Origin: Heterotrichella gracilis
Lineage: Eukaryota > Sar > Xanthophyceae > Tribonematales > Xanthonemataceae
Length of the DNA: 64,000 bases
Assembly (NCBI GenBank): GCA_032358255.1
Contig: JAULBX010009769.1
Span: 1-64,000, forward strand
Direction: 5' to 3'
Shown: piece by piece, positions 10,055 to 21,579 of the stretch
How positions within the stretch are numbered: the stretch's first letter is position 1
Layout of the letters: each line of letters starts with the position of its first letter
Made by a program: the position numbers and the translations under genes
Notes under the pieces: model-generated
Seen by the model: the letters and a program-made list of their open reading frames with translations, nothing else
What the model was told of the DNA's origin: nothing
The model's database searches: none

Positions 10055-10910
10055 ACCAAAGTTCATGGGGGGGCATGGGACTTTTATTGCAATGCCAGGG
10101 GGGGTGGATTGGGGCGGTGCCAGTTTCACCTGGGTAGGGTAGGAGAAGACATGTCGTATACGTGTGCATGTTACCAGTCCCGGTGTACTCATGCCCTTTT
10201 GACATTGTGTGGGGGTCTCCGCCCACCTCAATGTTCCGGTTTTGGGGACTGGCTACCCGGACAACCCCAACATTGCTATTGGCGACCACAACTCAATAAT
10301 GGCGATGGTCGCCGCGGTAATTGTGGCACAATTCCCCAACTGCTGCGCCAGTTAGCTGCACCAGCTAGCTGTGGACGCTGAGGTGTTCTGTACTGGACGG
10401 CAGCTGGGTTGTTATGTATTCATGGGTTGCTGAGATCTGGGATAATCCAATCATTGGTGGGTGGGCAGGCATGCTGCCAAAGCCCGGACTGCAAAGGCTT
10501 GCTCAAAACAAGGCTTTAGGGCTGTTTAAGGCACCATGGGCCTTCAGAATAGTGCGTAACCCAATCACCTGCTCAGTGTCAACACCTTTCCTATTGGGTT
10601 TCAAAGTTACCCTGTAAAATCAAAGATAATAAAATAAAGAAAATGTCCAAAACCAGCGCGAGTCTGCAATAAGTGTTTCCGTGCGCCTTGCAACAGCAAC
10701 AGTACGGCATTTCGCATCCCTGCACAGTATTGCAGACCCACTCTTTAAGGTGGTTTCCCCGGGAGACCCTCTCAGGCGTCTTGTGTCTCTGCCATTGTCT
10801 TCTTGTGGCGCTGCCATTGATGCATGCATGCATTGCGCTCAAACAGTCTGTAGCGGCGTCAGTCCTGGCAGGTTCCTCCACAGTTTTGTAATCCAGCGCT
10901 CCATCTCCAG
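10055..10910. other. 3' flank and spacer, no gene recognised
   Basis: Open frames here have no recognisable features. TGTAA words, a common algal polyadenylation signal, occur at about 10614 and 10887, but too far from the stop at 10054 to be assigned. TGCATGCATGCAT lies at 10818-10831. Confidence 0.4.
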
Positions 10911-13653
10911 GCTTGTGAATATTGTACAGACTGCGGGGCAGGTGTGGTGCCCCGCTTTGGAGGCCCAGGTGTGTTTACCCTCACACAAGGCACGTGCATG
11001 CGTACGTACTAAAAACACTTACTGGGTACAGTGTCTGGGTGAGAGGCTGCCTCATGCTGTGTTGTTGCCCGCTGCCGCACTTGCATATACACACGCACGT
11101 GGGGTTACCGGTGTGGCTGAACACACTCTTGTATATCGTCAGTGTAACGACTCAGGAGCCAGTGAGCCCCCCGTTTCCCCCGTTGCCCCTGCGTGCCTTT
11201 AATCCGCTGAGCGAGAGTCCTTCCACATAGATCTCCTGGGTCTTTATGACCGAGTTTAGTCCCTGCTCGACTTGCAAGTCCAACAACCGAGCAATTCTTC
11301 TACCATTACGGGTGGCTTTACCAATGCTCTTGTGTTCCACAGGCTGGCACTACAATAAAGAGCACCAGTACTCCTACTCCTACAAAGTACAGCCTACGGA
11401 TAGAGCACCCTCCGTCTTCCCTTCTCCAGCTGGGCCTTTGCCACCAGGAGCCCCCGGGGCCTCCCCGGGGCTGGTGTGGGTCCCCACCGGTGTCCGGCAG
11501 CACAGGTACCACACTGTGTACAGTGCGACGTCAAGGATCAGCTCTGCACCATGGAACCCCGCACCAAGGCACCCCAGCGCCTGCCTGGGGGAGACGTCAA
11601 GCCAAATGGTGTGGGTCCCCACCTTGGTCCCCAGGGCCTCCCCAGGGCAGACCCCAACACGGCTGGTGTGGGACCCCACCAGGGTCCGGCAGTGCAGGGC
11701 CTTGCCCACCAGGATCCCGAGCGCCCTCCCAGGTCAGACCCTGGTCCCCAACCGGCTGGTGCGGGTCCCCACCCGACGAGACCACCACCGGTCCCACAAC
11801 CCACCGCTGTGCTCCCAAAAACTACTGCGCCGGTCCCACAACCCACACAGTCGGAGGTGAGGAGGATGCTGCGCACCATGAAGTCCGAAGCGCTCAAGAA
11901 GAAGCGGAGGGTGTTCAAGCAAGTGCTGCGCGATGTCCTTCCCGCCATCTGGATCACCTCTCGCCCCTCCAAGCCTAGGAAATCCTGCGACATCCACGAG
12001 CTTGCCAGGAGGCTCAAAAACACCACGTGCACGCCAGACCAGTGGAGCTTTGCAAAGGCAAGGATTGAGGCAGCGCTGGAGTGGGCAGCGGCGGACCAGG
12101 TACTGTTCCCCACGGCGCATACCTGCACTTTGAGTGGGGTGTATCAGAGAAACAATATGTATGCAGGGACAGTGGAAAACTACAATGCATATGTTATATA
12201 ATTCTTCCATGCTGCAGTGCCACTTGTAGGTAGAGGACTGTCTTTGCCCGCTGTGCACATGGGGAAGGGGCATGCGTTTAATCCTCATGGGAGAAGTTTG
12301 TTAGTGGCTCATGAGGAAGGGTAGGATTGTGCTATTTCCAGGGTATCCCAACCCTAGGCTAGGGTTCAGCCTCAGTCCCGATCTTCTCGGAAAAATTGAT
12401 GTACTTGTCTCACCTCCATTAAATCTCTGTAGGCCTTGAACATAAGTTCCCAACCATTTATAATGCCTCCCGCCTCCCGGATCCCACCTAACCCTACTCC
12501 GCCCCGCAGCGGATGAACGAAGACCAGCGGAGCATAGCCAGGGGGTTTCTGGACAAGGTGCGCGACTCGCCCTCGGAACACGTGTGGACCCTGCCCCCCT
12601 GCGTGGCGGAAATCAAGGCGGCTGTTGCTGCGGCGGTGGAGGATGCGCTGCTGGCTGCTGGGAAGGATGTCCAGATGGTGCAGGCCTGCCAGGTGAGATC
12701 TTGCGTCCACTGAAGATGTTAAAGATAAAAAGTATGTTTTAAAAACTAAAACATGTTTTGAGAACCAGCGTTAGTTGATACTAAAGCATGTAATTTTTTC
12801 AACAACTCATCATTAATGTTGCACAATTCACAATTCACATTTCACATTTTGGTGAATTGTGAATTGTTACAAATTCACCAATATCGTTACAGGAGTTTGG
12901 TAACATTTTGCAACCATGTTACAGAATGATAATAACAAACGACATACATTCTTCAGGTGCTGACCCCTGCAGAAATAGAATGGCTGCGACGGGAGGCTCC
13001 AGAAAGGGCAGCCTTAGCTTTGCGGGCGCGAGCAGAAAAGCTGCATGGACAAGCTGAGGCACTCGTGTTCAGAGACGCACGCTTGGCGGCAGCGAAAGCA
13101 GCAAGGGAAGCTGAGCTGGCGCCAGAAAACAAGGCGCTGGCGGCGCAGGAAGCTCGGGATGCAAGCATGGCCCTGACGGCACTTGGAGCGCAGCCTGCAT
13201 CCTACCCCGCCGCCGCAGTATGGTCACGAGGGGTGCAGCTCACGCTCCAGCGCATCATCTGTTGATGATGAGGGGAGGGACAGCGGCTCACACATGGATG
13301 CGCATGCAGAGTATGCGGAAAGAGCACCTTCGCCCTGCGCCACCACAGATGAAGTTATGGAGTGGGTGCGGGGCCGGCTGCGGAAGGGGCTCCACGACAC
13401 CTTGGACCGCTTGCAGGAGCTGGTGGATCACGAGGACACCCGGGAGCGGGCGGGGCCGGTGCAGAAGCTGCTGCAGGAGCTGGTGGCTGACTATGGGGCG
13501 CCTGTTGAGGAAGCGTTGCAGATAGTGAACCTCTGGGTGAGTGAATCTATGGGCCAGGGGCATAATGGACGCGCACAGGGCCCTGCGCGGTCAGGGGCGA
13601 AGCGCAAGGCCTTGTCCCCGCCAGGTGGTCCTTCATCATGGGGAGCGGAGTAG
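10911..13653 (+). CDS. Unrecognised multi-exon gene, model incomplete
   Basis: A small exon 10911-10968 encodes a cysteine cluster (ACEYCTDCGAGVVPRFGG) that could bind zinc. In matching phase an exon begins at 11343 (GWHYNKEHQYSYSYK). The next 350 bases are repeat-rich and their splicing is unresolved. From about 11853 coding is clear: a basic segment SEVRRMLRTMKSEALKKKRR, WSFAKARIEAALEWAAADQ to 12099, exon 12510-12692 (MNEDQRSIARGFLDKVRD), exon from 12957 (LTPAEIEWLRREAPERAAL, then an Ala/Glu/Arg-rich probable coiled coil). Near 13180-13260 the best frame switches by one base to a frame ending DEVMEWVRGRLRKGLHDTL, a second helical stretch, a basic GAKRKALSPPGG and stop at 13653. The switch is either a frameshift or a base-call error; no GT-AG pair joins the frames. 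Possibly a nuclear protein; no family assigned. Confidence 0.55.
11470..11795 (+). repeat. Tandem repeat of about 75 bases, GGTGTGGGTCCCCACC core
   Basis: Four diverged units each contain CTGGTGTGGGTCCCCACC or a close variant, at about 11469, 11608, 11664 and 11756, each followed by a GTCCGGCAG-like or CCCAGGGC-like block. The first unit ends in GGCAGCACAG followed by GTACC and the third in GGCAGTGCAGG, so the array may be copies of an exon end rather than coding repeats. One frame stays open through it, encoding Gly/Pro/His repeats. Confidence 0.7.
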
Positions 13654-14833
13654 CCTAGGTTTAGGGTTTAGGGTTTAGGTTTAGGGCCAGCCTGTTCAGC
13701 CGCGTGAGCCGCCTGCCAGGCAAGGGGGGCGAAGGTGGGGAAGGCGGGTGCAGGGTGGGGGCAGACATTGGTATATCCTAGGGTGTTGGGCATCTTTAGG
13801 TCCGGGAGCCTGGCGGGGCGTACGTCACTGTTTTACACAGCCCACCTATACCCCATTTGTGTTCCGCACACATAATGGGGGGACATGGCGGGGGAAAAGG
13901 CATGGTGCTTGTGAATGCAGTGGGTATCAAAGCACACGTTGTTGCTGTAGCATAGATGTGTTAGTGCTTGGTTTATTGATGTCCTAGTGCTCCCCTTATT
14001 GATGTTCTAGTGCTGGGTTTTCCTCATGACGGTAGGCTAGAGGCTGTGCGCTGGCGCTTTTGTTTTGAGGGGTAGGCGCTCTGTGCCCTGTGGGCGATGC
14101 TGCATGGGCCACTGGGTATTACATGGAGGATCCCAGCGGTGTTGTTGAGCTTGAGTTGAGGTAGCTGTTATGGTCCCCTGTGTGGGCATTTTCTTTGTTT
14201 CTTCCTTTCGTAGCTGTTATAGTTAGAGAAAAACAACTCAGACCAGAGCGACGCGACAGTGTATTTTAGGGAGCTGGTTGAAACCCAGCCAACCTGGCAG
14301 GTCATTAGGGTGGGACAGTCAACAAAGTAGTTTGGAGTGATCAACCAGCAGGTCTGTTTCGAGCTTTGGGGAACACCGCATGCGTGCAGTGCACTGCCAG
14401 TGGCGAATAGCCGCCGGCAGTCCTTTGTGAACAACTTGGATGTCAAATTAGCTGTTCCCACCATGAACGAATTGAAATGCCCTTAGCCTTGATTGATTGA
14501 GTCGGGGCGTACCAATCCAACAACACAACAACCTCTGCAGCCATGGCAGCTGCAGCTGGGCGTATCCACTAGGAAGTTGGCAAGGGCGAACCCTACTGGA
14601 AACCCTAGCTAAGGGTACTGGCCAAGTATCCTAGATCTGCAGACTCGAGTCTGCAGATGTATGCATGCATGCAAAAGCAGCTCGAGTTATGCTGGTGGTT
14701 GGTTATCGATGGCCTACATACCTTTCAGTTAGCTGTTGCTGGAAACATCTGTTTTGAGCCAAGGAGCCTGCTCCTAGTGACGTGATTCCCGATGTACAAG
14801 TGAACCAAACCTGATGCAATGTAGTACCACAAG
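13654..14833. other. Spacer with telomere-like island
   Basis: TTTAGGGTTTAGGGTTTAGG with a trailing TTTAGGG occupies 13658-13686, only five bases after the stop codon of the preceding gene. The rest holds no recognisable gene. A TGCATGCATGCA word lies at 14660-14672. The PIG-O promoter should lie in the last few hundred bases; no clear TATA box was seen. Confidence 0.5.
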
Positions 14834-17800
14834 ATGAATCTCGGCCAGCAGCTACGGTCTTACTCAACCACAAAGCCAGCTTCCACCTTTCTCTTGATCG
14901 TGTTATCGTATACTGGAGCCATCGCTCTGTTCACAAAGGGCTTTTTGCTCACCCGTGTCGAGCTCCCATTGCACAGTGCCTGCTCGGATGTTCAAACTAC
15001 AGACAGCAACAGCTCGTGCTGGTTCCCCAGAGCTTACGAGAGGGCAGTCTTCATTGTTTTAGATGCTGCCAGGTTTGACTTCCTGGTGGATTGCGAGAGG
15101 GGAGAGAGTGCCAGTCAGGATGCCCTGGCTAGTCACTTGCCTGGCTTTGCCTCGCTGCTCCAATCTGCGGTGAGTGTGCTTGTTGATGGGTGGAGGCAGG
15201 CTTGTGAAGGTGGTGGCCAACGCCCAGTGGGTGGGCTTGCTAAGGCACGCTGGTGGCAGGGAATCACACCAGTGACAAGGCTTGTACTGGAACACACGGT
15301 GGAATCCCAAAGCAATATTTTAAGTTTACACTGCCTGACAAACCTCCTCACATTTCTCAAGCAGCTGTGCTTTACTCAACGCCATCGCAAGTGCACTCTA
15401 GCCACCCTTGCAACTATTGCATCAGTCAGGAATGTCAGCTTGCATGCTCTCCTTGCATTTGACTCGCCTTCGACTCGGTGGTTGACATGCCAGTGCTGGG
15501 TTCATCCTAGTGCTGTTTTCAACCTTGGTTTTTTTATTATTCTAGTCTCGTTTCACTCTGCAGGGCCCTGCCGCCAAGCTGATGCGCTTTGTGGCTGACC
15601 CACCCACCACCACCATGCAGCGACTCAAGGCACTGCTTACGGTAGGGTTTCGGAAGGGTTTTGGTAGGGTTTCGGTGGGGTTTGGCCATCTGGTAGGCTG
15701 CACTGAATGGCCAGTCCAGCAAGGCATAGTATGTAGGGGAAATACGAAGGGCCATAGCATTTAGTGGGAGACGGGCTAAAACATGGCCTGTGGTGAAAAA
15801 AGGTTTATTGGCGGTGATGGAGGAGTACAGTACGAACTTTGTGATGGGCTGTATTTAACTCCATCACGATAGATGGTTGGAAAGGACAGAAGTGGGTGTG
15901 AACCCATTACGCAAGACCCTCAGTCTCCCCACCGGGTTGGCAAAACCCCTAGAGTGATAAAAACCCTGACCAGCAGCCAATTCCAAACCCTTCCCTAGGG
16001 TAGCCTGCCCACGTTCATCGACATCGGCAGCAGCCTGGCAGCACCCACACTCACCGAAGACAACCTCCTATCCCAAGCCACAATCCCAGGGCCTGCCCAC
16101 CTCGTTCCACAATCTCAAACCCTAGAGCAAAACCCTAGCATGAGGGCACCCCAAACCCTACAGCAAAACCCTAACATGAGGACAACCCCAAAACCCTAAC
16201 CACCAGTCAATCCCAAACCCTTCCCTAGGGCAGCCTGCCCACGTTCATCGACATCGGCAGCAGCCTGGCAGCCCCCACACTCACCGAAGACAACCTCCTA
16301 TCCCAAGCCGCATCCCAGGGCCTGCCCATCGCCTTTGCTGGGGATGACACTTGGGTGGACCTGGTTGGTCCCCTGCTCAACATTTCCTTCCCCTTCCCTT
16401 CGCTTGAGGTGCACGACCTTCACACGGTGGATGACGGGGTGTGGCAGGTGAGCGGTGGGTACTGGTGGGGTGTGGGGTACTTAATGAACCGTGTGGGGTG
16501 GATGCAGTTTGAGTCAAGTCCCACTGAGCGGAAGGTGGGAAGCCTTTGTTATCCTACATCACAACCCCTACTCAGCAGACTGATCACTCTTTATACTCCC
16601 TTTTTACCTGCAGCATTTGCTCCCCCTAATCCGCCAACCCGCCACCTGGCGCATCCTCATTGGCCACTACCTGGGCATAGACCACGTGGGCCACATGTTC
16701 AGCGCCGACCCCCACCAGGAGCCAATGGCGGCCAAGCTGAGGCAGATGGATGGCCAGCTGGTGCAGGTGGGGATGCAGTGTGTGAAAGAATGGGATTCAA
16801 AATTCCAAGCTGGCTGTGGCTAAACAGGAGAAGAGGAGTGGGAAAGAGGATGTGTGTAGCGTGTAGGGTTTATAATTTATTGGCGTGTTCAGTGCCAATC
16901 CCCGCTAGCAGCCGATGGGTGCCAAGCTGTGGCAGATGGATGGCCAGCTGGTGCAGGTGGGGATGCATTGTGTAAAAGAAAGAAATATATTTTGAATTGA
17001 ATTGAGAATCAATCGATTGAAATTGAAAAGGGGAGGGAGAATGGGTGGAGAGTGTATGATGTAGGGGTAATGAATGTGTTTGGTGCCAACCCAAAGGCAG
17101 ATGGATGGCCAGCTGGTGCAGGTGGGTGCAGGGTTTAGGGATCAGGGTTTTGCTGGGTATGGGAGAGGGTGTAGGAGGCCAGGTTAGGGTCGATTTTAGG
17201 TGTTTGAGGGTTCAGTAGTGACTCCCATTGGATGCCAATGGCTGACCGCCAAGCTCAGGCAGATATGGCAGGATGCAAAGTGTTTTGAAATGATGAACGT
17301 AATCTACTACCACCATCCCCAATCCCCATTACCCTCCTTAGGTTGTTGAGGCGCTGGTGGCTGAGGCGCGCCAGGTGGCGGGCACACATCCACCCTGCTG
17401 CTGATGATGGGCGACCACGGCATGACACCTGGCGGGGACATTATTGCCGCACAACCCCCCCACACACACCACACCCCTTTGACGCCGCCAACACGTCTTC
17501 CACCATCATAAACCCCCTTTACCCTCTCTAGGTTGTGGAGGCGCTTGTTGCTGAGGCTGCGCCAGGTGGAGCGCACACATCCACCCTGCTGCTGGTGATG
17601 GGCGACCACGGCATGACACCTGGCGGGGACCACGGGGGGGGCACACCTGATGAAACAGACACCTTCATCGCGGCTGTGGACCCTAGGGTGTTGGCTGAGT
17701 GGCGGGCGAAGGAGGGAGGTGACAGGTGGGTGGAAGGGGGAGGGGCCACTGCAGTTTCACGTACGTCAAAGGTACATGGTAGGTGAAACTGCGAGTGGCA

Positions 17801-20800
17801 TATATCTTTTCTACTTCAAGTCGCCGTCACCGCCACCCCCTGTCACAACCACCCCTACCACAGCAACAAACCTGACATCCTGACTTGTGGTGATTTTCTG
17901 CCATGCCCACAGCAGGGAGCACAAAATTTCCGTCCCCATTCCTCTAGACCTGGCCAGCCCCCCTTGCTGCCCCCACCACCCCCACCAACCCCTAGGCGGG
18001 TGTGTTAGCACCATGCCCCAGGTGGATTTTGCGCCGACCCTGGCCGCGCTGCTGGGGATCCCCATCCCATTTGCCAGCATCGGGAAAATATCGCCCGAGC
18101 TGTGGGCGCTTGCACATGGAGGTGGTGGTGAACCCCCATCCCAATGTGCGAATGAGGATGGTGCTGGGGATGGTGCTGGGGATGACAATGAGAATGGTGC
18201 TGGGATTGGCGCTGGGGATGCTGTGTGGCTGGATAGCTATTTGCGCGCCCTGCGGACCAACGCATGGCAGGTGAGGGGCTATACCTTACCCTAAACCCTA
18301 ACCTTGAACCCTAAACCCTGCAGGTCAATGCATACCAGGTGAGGATAGCATTTTACCCATCTCCCCCACACCCGTCTTACCTTTTTATAAGCCGCAATGG
18401 GCCATGGTTGAGTACAGCCTCTTCCATGACCAGAAAGTGCCACTGTTCCTGTATAGCACAATGACAGGATGACCCAGCGAGTGCTGGTTTTGCCCCCAGG
18501 TCGACCGCTACCTGACCCGCTATGCGGAGCGCGGCTGGCTGCCACCTGGCGCACTGCGCCACCTCAGCAGCATGCACCAGGCACTGGAATACAGCAGTGG
18601 GGAGGCGGACGGTGGTGCTGGTGGTGGTGAGACTGGGGCGTGCAAGAGGTGAGTGCCGAGGCAGGGTGGGCAGGGGAGTAAGGGAGGGTGGGTGGGTGGG
18701 GGAAGCCCCTTCGTATTGAGAAACCTTGAGACTGCACTTTGACACCCCGCGATGCCTCTGAAACCTAAAAACTGATTTTTAAATCCCCAATGCCTCAATC
18801 CAGGATACCTTGCTACCCACAAGGTCATTGATACATGCATTGATTACCTGGATGCCACTGCCTGTCTGTCCGGACAGCAACGTGCGCTGGTGCCACACCC
18901 CATGCTCAACCCAAAACCCTACAAATGCAATGATACGAACCATTAATACCCTATGCTTCTCAACCTTTTTAAAACCTTAAAACCTGATCTAGGATAAGCC
19001 CACCGGACCCCATTTCTTTCACAGGTACATTGATTACCTTGACGCCGCCACCCGCATGGCCCGGCAGCAGTGGGCGCAGTTCCACACCCCCGCCATGTGC
19101 CTGGGAGTGGTGTGGTGTGCTGCCACCGTGGGGGTGGAGGTGGCGGTGGCTGTGTGGGCATGGGGCGGCGGCGGTGGGGGGTGGGTGGGGTGGAGCGCGC
19201 GCAAGCGGTGGTGTGTGGGGGTGGCGGTGGCGGCGGTGGTGTGGAAGGGGGTGTCTGTGATGGGGGACACTTTTATTCGAGGGGAGGCGGGGATGGTGGC
19301 GGTGACGTGTGTGGTGCTTGTGCTTGCCCTTAGGGGGACGATGCCACAGCGCAAAGGGGAGGGGAGGGAAGAGGGCGGGGACGGGCGTCAGCATGGCGGG
19401 GATCGGAGGCATAGCAGTGGGGATGCGTCAGTCAATGGGGATGCGCCAGGCAATTGTGTGGATGCGTCAGCCAAAAGCGGGGATGCCCTAGTCAATTGTG
19501 GGGATGCAGCAGTGGCTGGCAGGGCGGCAGTGCAGCCTGTAGCACAGCCTGAGGCAGTGGGTGGTGCAAGGAGGGGAGTGCGCGTGGGGGTGGGGGTGGG
19601 GGTGACGGCACGCGGGGCGGACGTGCTTACAGGCGCGCTCCTGGCGCTGCATGTGGCGGCGTATGGCGTGGGTGCGTTTGGAGGTATGTCACTAGGAGCG
19701 TACGGCAGTGGTTGTGCAGTTGCTATAACTGGTAGTGTCACAGTTACCTGTCGCAATTACCATATTCAATTGCGTGCATGCCCTAGGTTGGATGCATCTA
19801 CATGGTTGTTCAACTAGGACTGGTCCAATTAGCTGGTGGCTTGCACCCTGTGCACCTAACTACTCCACCCCAAACCCTCAACCCATACTCCTTAATCCCT
19901 GACCCTGCGCACTTGACCGCTGACCCTCCACCTCAAACCCTGAACCCTATGTGTCCGCAGGCAGCTTTATTTCCTCCCCTCCTACTTCCATCTGGCATTC
20001 CCCCTTCGGGCTTGCAGCCACGGCTTTCCTCCCCATCCTCGCCTGCTTCGCCATGTTATCAACCACCCTGGTGCGCATGCTGAGGTGGCACCACCACACG
20101 CCGCCAGGTGGTGCCACAGGGTTCCGCATGCGGATGCCGGGTGGAACCACAAGGTTTCGCCTGTGGATGGCGCTGGCGCTGTGCGGCTATGGCTTGGCCG
20201 CGTACCAGCATTGGGCGAGGGGGGTGGGGGGTGGGAGGTGGGGCTTTGCTGATGCGGATGCGGCTGCAAGGGGTGTGTACTCGGTGGGTGCAGTGGGGAG
20301 TGTGGGGGTGTGGTGGGTGGTCGCAGGATTGCGCAGTGGTTGGGGCAAGGGGTGGATTTCCTCCCCAGCAACGGGGGATTTCCTCCCCTTGTTTCAGTTT
20401 TCATGCGCCTCCCTTGTGGCTGCGCTTTTGCCCGTGGTGCTGGTAGTGCTGCAGCTGCGGGTGGTGGGGGCGGTGGTGGGGGCGGTGGCGCAGGGGTGGG
20501 TGTTGTGCTGGCTGGTGGGGGTTGGCGGCGGTGGTGAGGCTGGTGGTGTGGTTACGCCGATGCTGTGGGCGGCGATGTGCTCTCAGTCGCTGTTCAGTAC
20601 TGGGCACAGCTGCGGGTTTGCGGGATTGGACTACGCTGCAGGTGAGGGAGGAGGGTGTTGTGGTTGGGTGTGTGTGTGATAGGTGTGTGTGAGGGGTTCC
20701 ACGGTAATGTGCCGGGGCTCTTTTATGAGTAATTGCACGCCTTGACAGGTGGCATGCTTATTTGTTGTGCAAACCAGGAGGACTTCAATTCATCACTTTT

Positions 20801-21579
20801 ACATTAAGCCCTCCTGGTGCAAACTCTGTTTCCATTTCCATGGAAACCTGTACTGTTTTCATACGTAATGAAAGACGCCCGACGCGTGCATACCCTTGCG
20901 CATGGTTTCTGGCATACCCTCGCACAGGGCCTCGCACCTTCTCCCTGACCTTGTGCCACACCCTTGTGTAGGGTTTGTAGGGTTCCGCTCCTACTCTCCC
21001 TGGCGCAGCGGCCTGCTCCTGGCCATCAACACATTCGGCACCCATGCGCTGTTCACCCTGGCTCTCCCCCTCCTCATTCGACAATATGATCACCCCCTGC
21101 CCACCCATCCGCTCACCACCACCACCACCACCACCAAGCCCCCTCCACCACCAACCGGTGGAGATAACACCCCGGTGCAGAAACCCTCCACAGCCATGGA
21201 ATTAGAACCCTATACCAGCACTGGGGAAGAACCCTTAGGGTACGGCTGTGCTTCACGACACCCTAAGCACATAGGCGATACAGGCGTCGACAGCGGTTGT
21301 GGCTGTTCATATGCATACAGCGGCTGTGGTTGTTCATGTGCGTACAGCGGGTGCAGTGGTCTATGCTGTGTGATGGCCCGGCTGTGGACGTACCACTGCG
21401 TGTGGGGTGTGTGGGTGCTGGGGGCGATGGTGGGGGCGGGGTGGCACCGGCGCCACCTCATGGGGTGGGCGGTCTTCGCCCCCCGCTTTGTGTTTGAGGT
21501 GGGGTGCTTTGGGGTGGTGAGTGGGATGGCGGGGGTGGTGGCTGCTGCTGCTGCGTGGGCGTTGCCTAGGCCTGGCTGA
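14834..21579 (+). CDS. PIGO: GPI ethanolamine phosphate transferase 3 (PIG-O / Gpi13)
   Basis: Adds ethanolamine phosphate to the third mannose of the GPI anchor in the ER lumen. Ten exons in phase: 14834-15169, 15564-15641, 16229-16447, 16614-16766, 17532-17725, 17913-18270, 18500-18648, 19025-19683, 19961-20641, 20972-21579; about 1144 residues, close to the family's usual length. Seen in order: an N-terminal signal-anchor helix; the alkaline-phosphatase-like domain with AVFIVLDAARFDF, the nucleophile block DPPTTTMQRLKALLT, TFIDIGSSL, FAGDDTWVDL, metal ligands in HYLGIDHVGH and MGDHGMTPGGDHGGG, then LLGIPIPFASIGKI. A long multi-helix C-terminus contains FSTGHSCGFAGLDYAAGFVGF. Loops carry Gly/Asp and Cys/Tyr repeats (19408-19510, 21292-21365) likely grown by tandem duplication. 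Many introns hold exon copies. Confidence 0.96.
15962..16150 (+). repeat. Recent copy of PIG-O exon 3 with acceptor
   Basis: 15962-16079 matches 16194-16311 over 118 bases with about six differences, covering intron end, the CTAG acceptor and the codons for GSLPTFIDIGSSLAAPTLTE. The copy keeps the frame through LLSQA before diverging, so it is young. The spacer between the copies is filled by AAACCCTA and AAAACCCTAGC words (16117-16200). Confidence 0.92.
16885..17255 (+). repeat. Three decaying copies of the PIG-O exon 4 end
   Basis: The true exon ends GGCAGATGGATGGCCAGCTG, GTGCAG, then donor GTGGGGATG (16741-16772). Copies with GATGGATGGCCAGCTGGTGC follow at 16931-16970 (with the donor and the intron words TGTGTAAAAGAA) and 17096-17126; a weaker one with GCCAATGGCTGACCGCCAAG is at 17229-17270. 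All lie after the true exon. Confidence 0.88.
17332..17480 (+). repeat. Copy of PIG-O exon 5 with acceptor
   Basis: CCCTCCTTAGGTTGTTGAGG followed by copies of the codons for STLLLVMGDHGMTPGGD mirrors the true exon at 17523-17640. The copy lies before the true exon and loses the frame in its first third. Confidence 0.88.
18255..18345 (+). repeat. Duplicated exon end flanking a CCCTAAA island (PIG-O)
   Basis: The end of exon 6 with donor, AACGCATGGCAGGTGAGG (18259-18276), recurs as GTCAATGCATACCAGGTGAGG at 18323-18343. Between them lies CCCTAAACCCTAACCTTGAA and CCCTAAACCC (18290-18320). Confidence 0.7.
18828..18915 (+). repeat. Decayed copy of PIG-O exon 8 start
   Basis: ATTGATTACCTGGATGCCAC and, further on, CAGCAACGTGCGCTGGTGCC mirror the true exon at 19028-19085 (ATTGATTACCTTGACGCCGC, CAGCAGTGGGCGCAGTTCC). 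It lies upstream of the true acceptor. Confidence 0.75.

Noticed and set aside
11538-12128. Long minus-strand open frame of 196 codons
   Set aside because: It is the complement of the GC-rich coding and repeat region of the plus-strand gene.
14168-14464. Minus-strand open frame of 98 codons before PIG-O
   Set aside because: No motif, no splice context and noise-like composition.
18324-18338. Five-codon microexon (VNAYQ) in PIG-O
   Set aside because: It fits in phase but is explained better as an echo of the preceding exon end; the model without it matches the family.
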